From NCBI GenBank assembly GCA_041916775.1, contig JAYRYZ010000005.1, positions 133,967-197,966 of the forward strand: a DNA stretch of 64,000 nt, read 5' to 3'. Position 1 is the stretch's first letter, and each line of letters starts with the position of its first letter. This stretch comes from UBA2357 sp041916775. Lineage in GTDB: Bacteria > Pseudomonadota > Gammaproteobacteria > Burkholderiales > Rhodocyclaceae. Of the stretch, positions 47,649-56,087 are shown piece after piece. The position numbers and the translations under genes were made by a program. The notes under the pieces were generated by a model. The model did not search any database, was not told where the DNA came from, and was given only the letters and a program-made list of their open reading frames with translations.

Positions 47649-47821
47649 GGCGATTCTCCGGCATGGGGGGCGGAGAATCGGGACAGCATGCTGCGCGCAA
47701 GACGAACGCCACCCCGGGCAAAACCCGTTGCGACCTGCGACTCACGAACGAAAACCGGCAGCGACACGCTCAACCCTTTCGCCAGGGACACCCCGCCCCA
47801 TCGTTGGTTGGAAGGACGTTG

Positions 47822-47990
47822 CGGCAGGTCTCCTGGCTCTCGGCTCGACGCTTTCCACCGCCTTCCCGGTCGATGACCAGTGGCACGAATGGGCGGAACG
47901 CTTGCCGATGACAGTTGCGGGGGCAGCTCCGGACTTGCGATCGACATCGCTCACCGGATTCCCTTTTCATCCCATGCGGGAACCATCAAC
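47822..47990 (-). promoter_or_regulatory. Cobalamin (AdoCbl) riboswitch in the nrdAB leader
   Basis: On the minus strand the conserved blocks come in the right order: GGGAATCCGGTGAG, then TCCGGAGCTGCCCCCGCAAC, GCCACTG, GGGAAGG and the B12 box GAGCCAGGAGACCTGCC (47823-47839). About 170 nt separate it from the nrdA ATG, room for an expression platform. Known precedent: in Streptomyces a B12 riboswitch turns off class Ia nrdAB when cobalamin allows the class II enzyme to work. No class II gene lies in this window. Confidence 0.93.
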
Positions 47991-48036
47991 GGCTTGCAGT
48001 GTAGGTGGCTTTGACCGAACGCGTCAACGACAGAAT

Positions 48037-48080
48037 ACTAAATGTAGTAGTCGAAGAATGGATACCGACTAGATATATGA
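48037..48080 (-). promoter_or_regulatory. Paired NrdR-box-like sites upstream of nrdAB
   Basis: Two matches to the NrdR core CwAnATnTwG: CTAAATGTAG (48038-48047, ten of ten) and CTAGATATAT (48069-48078, nine of ten). Their start-to-start distance is exactly 31 bp, about three helical turns, as in known NrdR-regulated promoters. They lie just upstream of the riboswitch leader, where the nrdAB promoter must be. The NrdR gene itself is not in the window. Confidence 0.68.
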
Positions 48081-48243
48081 ACATCTGCGCCACTGCCAAT
48101 TACCAGCGGCACCATCGGCGCCAGCATTCCGAACCGAGATCGCGCAGACACCGAAGACTCGACACGTCGCCGCCACACACAAGCCGCCGCTCCAGAAGCT
48201 ACACTTGCACACCAGAACGCATTCCCGCCTCCGACGCACTCCA

Positions 48244-48855
48244 ATGACATTGAACCTGTGGCTGCTGTACGCGACTGCGGTGATCGGCCTTTCGCTCACC
48301 CCCGGCCCCAACAGCCTGCTCGCGCTCACCCACGGCGCGCTTTATGGCGTACGCCAAACCGCGAAGACGGTGTTCGGCGGTGTCGTGGGCTTCACGCTCA
48401 TGATGGCGCTTGCGATGTTCGGCGTCGGAGCGCTGCTGCAGGCCTCGGGCCATGCACTCCTGGTGATGAAATGGGTGGGCGGCGCCTACCTGATCTGGCT
48501 CGGCGTACAACTCTGGCGCTCACCCGCGATGCAGCTCACCGCCGTCGGCCCGGCGAAGGTCCCGCGTGGCCGTGCGCTCTTCCGGCAAGGTTTCCTGTCA
48601 GCCATGGCAAACCCCAAGGTGCTGCTCTTTTACGGCGCCTTCCTGCCGCAGTTCATCGACCCCCAGCGCCCACTGCTACCGCAGTTCGTGGTGATGGCCG
48701 CCACCTTCGCCGTGGCCGAGTTCCTCGTCGAGATCGGCCTCGCCCGCCTCGCGCACCGCATCCGTCCCTGGCTGGAAGTGCGCGGCCGGCGCTTCAACCA
48801 GGGCTGCGGCGCGATGTTCGTCGCCATCGGCGCCGCGCTACCGATGACGCGCTAG
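48244..48855 (+). CDS. LysE/RhtB-family amino-acid exporter
   Basis: 203 residues from ATG 48244. Six hydrophobic helices. The family signature SLTPGPNSLLALTHGALYG (about 17-35) and the second-half LSAMANPKVLLFYGAFLPQF are present. It exports amino acids or related metabolites; the substrate cannot be told from sequence. Monocistronic, divergent from nrdAB across 595 bp that also carry the nrd leader. Confidence 0.87.
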   Translation: MTLNLWLLYATAVIGLSLTPGPNSLLALTHGALYGVRQTAKTVFGGVVGFTLMMALAMFGVGALLQASGHALLVMKWVGGAYLIWLGVQLWRSPAMQLTAVGPAKVPRGRALFRQGFLSAMANPKVLLFYGAFLPQFIDPQRPLLPQFVVMAATFAVAEFLVEIGLARLAHRIRPWLEVRGRRFNQGCGAMFVAIGAALPMTR

Positions 48856-49010
48856 CGAGGCAGGGCGCTGCTCGACGAGCTGCGAGCCGGCTTTGATACC
48901 GGCCGCTGAGGCGCCCCGCTACGCTTTCGTCCCAAGGGAACACGAACTCAAGTGCCGACAGAATGGTTGCGCGAGGAGTGCATGAGGTCATGCGCTCACC
49001 AGCGCCGACC

Positions 49011-50294
49011 TCACAGATAGCCCAGCCGCCTCGGCAACCACAGCGCAAGCTCCGGAAAGACGATCATTGCGGCGAGTCCACCCGCCATCGCCAGCACCAG
49101 CCAGATCACCCAGCGGAAGGTCTCCTCCATGCCGATGCCGGCAATGCGCGAGGTGATCATCAGCGAAATGGCCATTGGCGGGGTGAATTGGCCGATCGCA
49201 AGGTTGATTGTCATCATCACGCCAAACCACACCAGATCCCAGCCCATCGCAAGCGCAATCGGCACCAACAGCGGCAAGAGGATCAGGAAGATCGACACCG
49301 CATCCAGAAACATCCCGGCGACGAGCAACAGCAGGTTCACCGACAGCAGCATCAGCCACTCGCTGGAGTGCAGACCAACCAGCGCAGTCGCGGCGGCATC
49401 GAAGATGCCCAGCGTATTGCCCGCCCAGGCGAACACCGAGGCGATGCCGATGATCATCAGCACCACGGCGGAGAGCTCGCCGGCCTCGACGAGCAGGCGG
49501 AAGAGATCCCTGAACCCAATGCTGCGATAGACCACCATACCGACAAAGACGCCATAGGCCACCGCAACCACCGCCGCCTCGGTGGGCGTGAAGAGGCCGG
49601 TGCGCAAGCCGCCGAGGATGATCACCGGTGCCAGCAGGCCCCAGACCGCATCGACGAAGCTCCTGCCGAGCGGCGGGCGCGCTGCCTTGTAGTCGCGACC
49701 GAAGCCATGCCTGCGGCTGATCACCACCGCCGGCACCAGCAGGCACAGCGCCGCGACGATGCCCGGGAACAGACCCGCGGCGAAAAGCGCGGGAACGGTG
49801 GCCGCCGGCACCATCACGCTGTACACGATGAAGGCTACCGAGGGCGGAATGACGATGGCCGTCGAGCCCGCCGCGGCGATCAATCCGGCCGAGAAGCCCT
49901 TGGGGTAACCGCGCGCGACCATCGACGGCAACATCACCGCCGCCACCGCCGCCGCATCTGCCGGGCCGGAGCCGGAAATGCCGCCCAGCAACATGGAAAC
50001 GAGCACCGCCACCACCGCGAGCGAGCCGGTCCATTCGCCGACGATCGCGGTGACGAAGCGCACCAGACGCGCTGCGACGCCGGAGCGCTCGAAGATCATG
50101 CCGGCGAGAATGAACATCGGGATCGCCAGCAGCGGGTACTTGGCGATGCCTGCGTAGATGTTGGTCGGCACCGCCAACTGGTCAAAGCCAGCCATCGCCA
50201 GCACCACGATGCTGGCAACACCCAGTCCGACCGCGAGCGGCAACCCGGCCACCAGTGCAAGCAGGAACAGGACGACGAGCGTGGTGCCGATCAT
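49011..50294 (-). CDS. dctM: TRAP transporter large membrane subunit DctM
   Basis: 427 residues from ATG 50294, overlapping the dctQ stop (ATGA). About twelve helices. The typical DctM segments are LGGISGSGPADAAAVAAVMLP, AGSTAIVIPPSVAFIVYS and the GQFTPPMAISLMI re-entrant loop. It is the sodium-driven translocator of a tripartite ATP-independent periplasmic transporter. Gene order dctP-dctQ-dctM on the minus strand. Confidence 0.92.
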   Translation of the reverse strand: MIGTTLVVLFLLALVAGLPLAVGLGVASIVVLAMAGFDQLAVPTNIYAGIAKYPLLAIPMFILAGMIFERSGVAARLVRFVTAIVGEWTGSLAVVAVLVSMLLGGISGSGPADAAAVAAVMLPSMVARGYPKGFSAGLIAAAGSTAIVIPPSVAFIVYSVMVPAATVPALFAAGLFPGIVAALCLLVPAVVISRRHGFGRDYKAARPPLGRSFVDAVWGLLAPVIILGGLRTGLFTPTEAAVVAVAYGVFVGMVVYRSIGFRDLFRLLVEAGELSAVVLMIIGIASVFAWAGNTLGIFDAAATALVGLHSSEWLMLLSVNLLLLVAGMFLDAVSIFLILLPLLVPIALAMGWDLVWFGVMMTINLAIGQFTPPMAISLMITSRIAGIGMEETFRWVIWLVLAMAGGLAAMIVFPELALWLPRRLGYL

Positions 50295-50791
50295 GTGCGC
50301 CTCCGCACACGGGTGTGGAACAGCCGGACGACGATCAGCACCGCGAGCGTCGGCATCCATACCGTGTACCACCACTGCGGCACGCCCAGGGCGGGCGAGG
50401 TCTCCTCGAATCGGTACTGGTCGTAGGTGAGCCGGCCGGCGTAATAGGCGATGAATCCGAAAAGACCCGCGGTGACGAGGAACGACGCCCAGTCCGCCGC
50501 CTTGCGCCACGGCCTGGGCAGACGATCGACGAAGAATCCCACACGGATGTGACGGTCGAACGCAAAGGCGGTCGAGGATCCGAGAAACGTCAGCACGATC
50601 ATCAGCGCGATCGAGAACTCCTCGGTCGCGGCGAAGGACTGGTCGGTGAGATAGCGCGCGACAACGTTGCCGAGCGAGATCAGCACGATCAGGCCCATGA
50701 CAACACCGGTGAGAATCTGCTCGGTGGTATACGACGGCGCAGCCGGTGGCGCCGCGTCAGCGGAATGCGGTGGTGAAACTTCGCTTTGCAT
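50291..50791 (-). CDS. dctQ: TRAP transporter small membrane subunit DctQ
   Basis: 166 residues with four predicted helices after a Pro/Ala-rich N-terminus. The central EEFSIALMIVLTFLGSSTAF followed by RHIRVGFFVDRLP is the DctQ signature. It bridges DctM in the complex. It overlaps dctM at its 3' end and lies 117 bp downstream of dctP. Confidence 0.9.
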   Translation of the reverse strand: MQSEVSPPHSADAAPPAAPSYTTEQILTGVVMGLIVLISLGNVVARYLTDQSFAATEEFSIALMIVLTFLGSSTAFAFDRHIRVGFFVDRLPRPWRKAADWASFLVTAGLFGFIAYYAGRLTYDQYRFEETSPALGVPQWWYTVWMPTLAVLIVVRLFHTRVRRRT

Positions 50792-50908
50792 GGGAAAGCC
50801 TGTGAGGGCGCGCGCCTGAAAAGGCCTTGCTCGTTAGCGGGCTGCATCGCAGTACTTGGCGGTGCAACCCGTCCGCTACGCGCCTCTTGTGGGATGGAAA
50901 TGTGCGGA

Positions 50909-51943
50909 TCAGCGCTTGGCGATGTCTTCCTCGGCCTGCTTCACCAGCTCCGCACCGACACGCTCGGCCCACTCCTTGTAGACCCCGGCCGTAGCGCTGC
51001 GGAAGGCGTCGCGCTCGGCATCGGTGAGGCGCACCACCGCCACGCCATTGGCCTCGATCTCCTTGAGCACCGCGTCGTCGCCTGCCGATATGCCGGCGCG
51101 GGCCCGCGCAATCTCCTCCTTCGCAGCCTGCTGCGCCGCCTCGCGCACCAAGGCCTGGTCCCTCTCGGTCCAGCTGTTCCACACGTTCTTGTTCACGACG
51201 AAGATCAGCGGATCCGCCACATAGCCCCACAGCGTGAGGTTCTTCTGCCCCACGGTGTGCAGCTTGGCCGCGTTGAACACCGCCAGCGGATTCTCCTGCC
51301 CATCCACTGCGCCGGTTGCCATCGCCGGCTGTGCATCCGCCCAGCTCATCTGGGTGGGGTTGGCCCCAAGCGCGTTGAAAGTGGCGAGGAACAAGGGCGA
51401 GCCGACCACGCGCATCTTCATGCCCTTGAGGTCCTCCGGCGTGCGGATCGGCTTCTTCGAGTTCGACACCTCGCGGAAGCCGTTCTCGCCCCACGCGAGC
51501 GGCACCACGTCACGTTCGGAGAGCAGCGAGAACATATGCTCGCCGACGCGGCCCCGAGTCAGCGCGTCGATCGCCTTGTGATCCGGCATCAGGAACGGCA
51601 GCGCGAACAGGTTGAGCTCCTTCACCTGCGGCGACCAGTTGATCGTGGAACCCACCGCCAGGTCGATGATGCCCTGGCGCAGCGCGGTGAACTCCTTGGT
51701 CTGGTCACCCGATACGAGCGAGGTGCCGGGATAGACCTTGATCTTGATACGGCCCTCGGTCTTCTCCGCGACCAGGTCCGCCCAGCGCTTGGCGCCCCAA
51801 CCCCAGGGGAAGGCTTCACCGAGCACGGTGGAGAGCTTGTATTCGTCCTTGTAGGGCTCAGCGGCCGTCGCCGGCAGCGACAAGCCGATCGTGGCCATCG
51901 CGAAGAGGCCGGACATCAATGCGTTGAAGCGGCGTTTTTGCAT
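50909..51943 (-). CDS. dctP: TRAP transporter periplasmic substrate-binding protein DctP
   Basis: 344 residues from ATG 51943 with GGGAG 8-12 nt upstream. The signal peptide is cleaved near ATAAE. DctP-fold landmarks are KEFTALRQGIIDLAVGST, a conserved Arg in MKMRVVGSPLFLATFNALGANP, and WADAQPAMATGAVDGQENP. The Arg normally binds a carboxylate, so an organic acid is the likely ligand. First gene of the dctPQM operon. Confidence 0.92.
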   Translation of the reverse strand: MQKRRFNALMSGLFAMATIGLSLPATAAEPYKDEYKLSTVLGEAFPWGWGAKRWADLVAEKTEGRIKIKVYPGTSLVSGDQTKEFTALRQGIIDLAVGSTINWSPQVKELNLFALPFLMPDHKAIDALTRGRVGEHMFSLLSERDVVPLAWGENGFREVSNSKKPIRTPEDLKGMKMRVVGSPLFLATFNALGANPTQMSWADAQPAMATGAVDGQENPLAVFNAAKLHTVGQKNLTLWGYVADPLIFVVNKNVWNSWTERDQALVREAAQQAAKEEIARARAGISAGDDAVLKEIEANGVAVVRLTDAERDAFRSATAGVYKEWAERVGAELVKQAEEDIAKR

Positions 51944-52289
51944 CGGAGAATCTCCCTTGTATTGCGGTTGGAGGTACGCGCCGGCGAGCCCGGCCACAGC
52001 CTCGGACGGCCAAGTCTACAAGAACCGGCGGCCAACGGGGCGCACGCAGCGATGACGGCACGCGCGTCTCCGCCTCGAATGGCGATGGGGCGAACAACGC
52101 CACCCGGCTGTAGCAAACCCGACAAAGCACGATTGACACATCGCTGAATCTACCTGCAAGCCGCGCCGGCCGCGGCCTTCACGGCTAGCGCCGTTCTTGC
52201 TAGACGCCCTTGCGGACGCGCACTCCGCCCAAGCGCGGCGGCACACCCCGAGCCGCATCCACGACATTCAAGAGAGGAAAGGACCCGTC
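51944..52289. other. Divergent promoter region between dctP and flavodoxin
   Basis: 346 bases with no gene. It must carry the dctPQM promoter (-) and the flavodoxin promoter (+). A TTGACA at 52133-52138 is the only strong promoter hexamer I see on the plus strand, and no convincing -10 follows at the right distance. Confidence 0.4.
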
Positions 52290-52811
52290 ATGGCCAGCAT
52301 CGGCATCTTCTACGGCAGCAGTTCCGGCGTGACCAAGGCAGTGGCAGAGCAGATCGCCGAAGCCTTGGACGTGGAAGACTTCAACGTCTTCAACATGGAA
52401 GAGGACTTCACCGATTTCGACGACATGTTCGCCTTCGACATCCTCATCTTCGGCTGCTCCACCTGGGGCTCGGGCGAGGTCCAGAACGACTGGCGCGACC
52501 CGTTGCTGGATCTCGACAACGACAAGCCGGATTTCTCCGGCAAGACCATCGCCCTGTTCGGCGCCGGCGATTACAAAGCCCACGGCGAGCAGTTCGTCAG
52601 CGCCCTGGGCATCCTGCACGACAAGTTCAAGGCGCGCGGCGCAACCTTGGTCGGCGGCTGCCCCACCGAGGGCTATACCTACAAGTATTCATTCGCCGAA
52701 CGCGATGGCATGTTCGTCGGCTTGCCGTTCGACAACATCAATGAAGAAGACAAGACCCCGGCACGCCTCGCAGCCTGGGTCGAAAGCCTGAAGGCCGAGC
52801 TGGCACTCTGA
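52290..52811 (+). CDS. fldA: Long-chain flavodoxin
   Basis: 173 residues from ATG 52290 (AGAGGAAAGGA upstream). FMN phosphate loop YGSSSGVTKAVAEQI (8-22), the W-loop STWGSGE and the GDYKAHGEQF loop mark a long-chain flavodoxin. It carries one or two electrons between redox partners, for example to reductases or nitrogenase; the partner is unknown here. Last chromosomal gene before the island; a hairpin follows its stop. Confidence 0.93.
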   Translation: MASIGIFYGSSSGVTKAVAEQIAEALDVEDFNVFNMEEDFTDFDDMFAFDILIFGCSTWGSGEVQNDWRDPLLDLDNDKPDFSGKTIALFGAGDYKAHGEQFVSALGILHDKFKARGATLVGGCPTEGYTYKYSFAERDGMFVGLPFDNINEEDKTPARLAAWVESLKAELAL

Positions 52812-52819
52812 ATCGCTCG

Positions 52820-52867
52820 CAACACAGGCCAAGGTCACGCACGTTCGAGCGAACTCGGCCCGTGTTG
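52820..52867. terminator. Strong hairpin after flavodoxin
   Basis: Stem CAACACAGGCC (52820-52830) / GGCCCGTGTTG (52857-52867), one mismatch, with an inner GTTCG-AG-CGAAC palindrome. No T-run. It lies between the flavodoxin gene and the guaA-like end, consistent with an old bidirectional terminator of two convergent genes. Confidence 0.55.
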
Positions 52868-52869
52868 TG

Positions 52870-52884
52870 TCACTCCCACTCGAT
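52870..52884 (-). other. guaA-3'-end-like sequence: candidate island attachment site
   Basis: Read on the minus strand, 15 bases give ATC GAG TGG GAG TGA, coding Ile-Glu-Trp-Glu-stop, the near-invariant end of GMP synthase GuaA. Upstream codons (to the right) are not GuaA but island DNA. guaA 3' ends are known integration sites of genomic islands. This is what the far junction would look like if the intact gene lies beyond the right edge. The call rests on 15 bases and position. Confidence 0.45.
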
Positions 52885-52944
52885 CATTTCCGAGGGCCGT
52901 AAACCCTCGTAAAACCTAGATTTCTGTCTGTGCATAAGGGCGTC

Positions 52945-52965
52945 TACCGTCACTTTTACCGTCAT
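52945..52965 (+). repeat. Left ACCGTC direct repeat (arm-type site?)
   Basis: TACCGTCA occurs twice, 12 bp apart (52945 and 52957). The 19-base unit matches 63818-63836 at 17 positions. Integrases of this type bind such short spaced repeats at element ends. Confidence 0.6.
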
Positions 52966-53083
52966 GAAACAAGCGCTGTTGCTGGCGCGGGAAATGGACC
53001 CGGTTTGACGGGCGGCTCTCTAGTACATCTGTCGTCAGCTATCGCCGCCAGCCTGATCGCACCGCCCTCCTTCATACACGCAA

Positions 53084-53842
53084 TCACGCCAACAGCGCCC
53101 GAAGATTGTCACGAATGACACTCGCCACGTCGGCCGCAGGTAGACCATGCAAACGGCCCAATGCTTCCGCCACGACCGCCACATCCGCTGGTTGGGATGG
53201 GCGCTCGCCCGTGCGAGTGAAGGGTCCATCCGTTTCCGTCAGCATCCGATCCAAGGGGATAGCCTGGACCATGGCCGTGTGCCTCACATTGTCCAGCATT
53301 CCCGCGTTGATCGAAAAGTAGCAGCCCAGATCCAAGGCACGCTTCGCCTCGCTCTTCGTTCCTGTGAACCAGTGGAGAACGATCTTGCCGCGCTCCGCCG
53401 GTAGATGCGTCTCGACAAGATCAAGCACCGCCTTAGCAGACCTGATGCTGTGGACTGTGATGATCTTGCCGCCTGCCTCTGCGCAACGCTGCAACACATG
53501 CTGAAAGACGCGCTTCTGCGCATCGAGTGACTTGAAGAAGCGCGGGCCAGCATCAAGCCCGACCTCGCCCACATAGCGAGTGTCGGCGAGATAGCGATCC
53601 CACAGTTCGATCTCGTCTTCGCGCTCCGCGACCAACTGTGGATGCAATCCGAGCGCCGCGCGGACATGCTTCGTGCGCTGGGCGAGATCGTGATTGCGAG
53701 GAAAAGCGCGGGGTGTCGTCGTCACCGCCAACGTGAACACTCCTGCCGCCTCAGCCTCCCGAACCGCAAGGGCATGGTCCGGATAGAGATCGAGGTGGCA
53801 GTGGAAGTCCACGAGGCCGGCTGTGGCAATCATGCCCGTCAA
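53084..53842 (-). CDS. qatD: QatD, TatD-family nuclease of the Qat defence system
   Basis: 252 residues. A TatD-type metal-dependent hydrolase: LVDFHCHLD (His14, His16), ALGLHPQL, GEVGLDAG, TVHS, VLHWFTG and TETDGPFTR (catalytic Asp). In QatABCD this nuclease is essential for protection against phage. Its start overlaps the qatC stop (ATGA), giving the canonical A-B-C-D order on the minus strand. The motif set is complete. Confidence 0.9.
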   Translation of the reverse strand: MTGMIATAGLVDFHCHLDLYPDHALAVREAEAAGVFTLAVTTTPRAFPRNHDLAQRTKHVRAALGLHPQLVAEREDEIELWDRYLADTRYVGEVGLDAGPRFFKSLDAQKRVFQHVLQRCAEAGGKIITVHSIRSAKAVLDLVETHLPAERGKIVLHWFTGTKSEAKRALDLGCYFSINAGMLDNVRHTAMVQAIPLDRMLTETDGPFTRTGERPSQPADVAVVAEALGRLHGLPAADVASVIRDNLRALLA

Positions 53843-55206
53843 CTCGGCCTCGCCTCAACGCCATCGATCAACCGCGCGACTTCGCCAAGGCCGCGCCGGT
53901 AGACATCGGCGAGTTCATCGAGGTGTGCGGCTTCGTCGGCAAGGGAGCCGGGCTTGTGGATCAGAAGGTTCGCGAGTTGCGGTTTCCCTCTCAGACGCTC
54001 GATCGCATACTGAAATGACCTGGCCTGCTTTCCCGTCGATTCGCGCGTGTCCAATGGCTGTGCTCGGAGGTCTGACACGGTATAGGTGGTCTCATCGTTG
54101 CCAGCGCCCCATGCTGCCATCAGCGCCGCGCGGCGAATTAGGCACGGCAAGCAATACCCACAATGCTCAATGCCGAGTCCTTGCCATCGGCCCTTGGTGG
54201 GGGACGAGCACGACAACGAGTCCGTCGCCAACTTCCTCAACAGCGCAGGGTTTCGACAGCCTGCAGCCATCTCGCCCTTCGTCTTGTTCCAGTAGGGATT
54301 CTGGATCTCACCCTCAATGCCGAGTGCACCGAGCAGGTCATTCCACCTTGCCATGTAGTACGGATGCGTGGTGCGGGTGCTGTTGGAGCCAAGCCTCAGT
54401 GGGTCCAAAGGCACATTCAAGGCGATGAGTCCGTTCTCGGGGACGCGCAGGATGAAGCGGCGTCCCAGCCCGGTACCGGCGAACACCCCGAGCGCGAAGA
54501 ACAGGAACGACCTTCCGCGCGTGCTGTTCTCCGAGCCGACACCTTCCACAAGGCCATCGTCGAACGTCATCCCGACACGTAGTCGCTCGAAGGATGACTT
54601 AGCGTAGTTCTTCTTCAAACCCGAGAATAACTTGCCCTGCGCGTCGCTGGTCGCTCCTTCACCGAAGTGACTGACCAGCAAAGGTGTGGCGCCCTCCTCC
54701 AACAGATCAATTGCGCCAATCAGGCTATCCAGTCCGCCCGAGAACAGGCTGAGAGAATCGAAGGGCGGAGCGATCAGACTCGGAGGCGCCTCCTGGGCGA
54801 TCGTTGCGAACCGAGTCGGACGTGCCCTGAAGCCGATCGTCCACCGATCCCCCGTCAAGAAGTCCAGCGATTTCTTCAGCGTCGGCGCTGCAGTTCCCCA
54901 GCGGGCTGGGTTGCTGACCGGAACGACTAGGCGTATTTCGCGCGTCCATGAGTCTTGCGACTGCTCGGCACGGGAGATGCGTGTATCCGCCGCATGGACG
55001 TGAGCGGCCAGCACCAGCAAATCGATGCCGATTTCCGAGGGAAACACGCCGATCTTCTTCAAGCTGGTCAGCGCGCCACCGATGCCATGATCCAAGGACT
55101 TCTCACCCGCGACGAGTTGCAGGTAGGTCCTCTGCTCATCGGCGCCGACCGGAACATCGGAGCGGTCATCGGGGCCAAAGCGGCCCGCCAGGAACTGTCG
55201 CTTCAT
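53839..55206 (-). CDS. qatC: QatC, QueC-like PP-loop enzyme of the Qat system
   Basis: 455 residues. The N-terminal third is Qat-specific. A PP-loop ATP pyrophosphatase site SLFSGGLDSLIGA (about 152-164) follows, and a C-terminal zinc-type cluster EHCGYCLPCLIRR. QueC makes the deazaguanine preQ0. A QueC-like enzyme of type IV CBASS has been reported to attach a deazaguanine to its partner protein, so QatC may act on QatB in a similar way (inference). ATGA overlaps on both sides. Confidence 0.9.
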   Translation of the reverse strand: MKRQFLAGRFGPDDRSDVPVGADEQRTYLQLVAGEKSLDHGIGGALTSLKKIGVFPSEIGIDLLVLAAHVHAADTRISRAEQSQDSWTREIRLVVPVSNPARWGTAAPTLKKSLDFLTGDRWTIGFRARPTRFATIAQEAPPSLIAPPFDSLSLFSGGLDSLIGAIDLLEEGATPLLVSHFGEGATSDAQGKLFSGLKKNYAKSSFERLRVGMTFDDGLVEGVGSENSTRGRSFLFFALGVFAGTGLGRRFILRVPENGLIALNVPLDPLRLGSNSTRTTHPYYMARWNDLLGALGIEGEIQNPYWNKTKGEMAAGCRNPALLRKLATDSLSCSSPTKGRWQGLGIEHCGYCLPCLIRRAALMAAWGAGNDETTYTVSDLRAQPLDTRESTGKQARSFQYAIERLRGKPQLANLLIHKPGSLADEAAHLDELADVYRRGLGEVARLIDGVEARPS

Positions 55207-56087
55207 TGGTTGGCCTCCGCGTCGCCCAGGGTCTGCAAGATCGCAAACGCAGACTCGTACACGGCATCCACGAAGGCCTGAATTCGTTCGGGCGTAAGAT
55301 TCGGTGATTCCGCCCGGGCCCGCGTCAGTGCGTCGCTCACCCCACCACGGATGAAGTCGCGCAACTGCTGTTCGACGCGGTGCGCCGCCTGGGCGTCTGC
55401 CGGCATCGTCACGGCCTTGGTGCCAATGTCATTGCAGATCCGCGCTTCGATCGCATGCGTGGCGTACAGTTCGAAGACCGTTTGCATCTGGTCCGGCGTA
55501 AAGGTGTTCAGATCGGTCAGCCCTTCGCTTGCCAGTTCAACGATGGTTTCGATGTACGCCTCGCGGGCGATGCCTTCATCGACAGTGCCTGCGCCCGGGC
55601 AGATGTAGTCGGCCAGGCCAACAAAAATCTCGGCGATCGGGCGCCCTGCCAACGACTCCAAGTCCAGCGCACGCAATGCCTCGCGCACACCCCGCGCCTG
55701 CGCGTCGGCCAGGAAACCGAGCAGCCGCGCACCGGCCCCCCTAGAGGCACCCATGCGCTGGGCAGCCTGTCGCGCACCGCCGGCGGATGTGGAGACGTAC
55801 CTTGAGACTGCTCGGCCGAGGCTCGCCCGGTCGCTGCCGCCAGAACCGGCAAATCGTGTGAAGCTGTTGCGAGCGCCGGAGAAGCGTTGAGGGTCCGCCG
55901 TCTTCGGAATGGGCGGACGATTCGGCGGCACCGGCGGTGCGGAGCCATCCGCCGACGGCTGGCCATCCGCACCCGCAGTCGTGCCCGAAGGAGCAGCGGG
56001 AGTGTTACCGCCATCAGCGCCGCCGAGCCATGACGGAACAAGCGGAGTGCCGCCCCCAGGACCACCGTAAGCCGTGGAGGTCCCCAT
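55203..56087 (-). CDS. qatB: QatB, Gly/Pro-rich partner protein of the Qat system
   Basis: 294 residues. The N-terminus MGTSTAYGGPGGGTPLVPSW and the following Gly/Pro/Ala-rich 70 residues are typical of QatB. The rest is helical (PKTADPQRFSGARNSFTRFA onward). Gly directly follows Met, which would leave a free N-terminal glycine after Met removal. No enzyme motif. Start and qatA stop overlap (TGATG). Confidence 0.88.
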   Translation of the reverse strand: MGTSTAYGGPGGGTPLVPSWLGGADGGNTPAAPSGTTAGADGQPSADGSAPPVPPNRPPIPKTADPQRFSGARNSFTRFAGSGGSDRASLGRAVSRYVSTSAGGARQAAQRMGASRGAGARLLGFLADAQARGVREALRALDLESLAGRPIAEIFVGLADYICPGAGTVDEGIAREAYIETIVELASEGLTDLNTFTPDQMQTVFELYATHAIEARICNDIGTKAVTMPADAQAAHRVEQQLRDFIRGGVSDALTRARAESPNLTPERIQAFVDAVYESAFAILQTLGDAEANQ

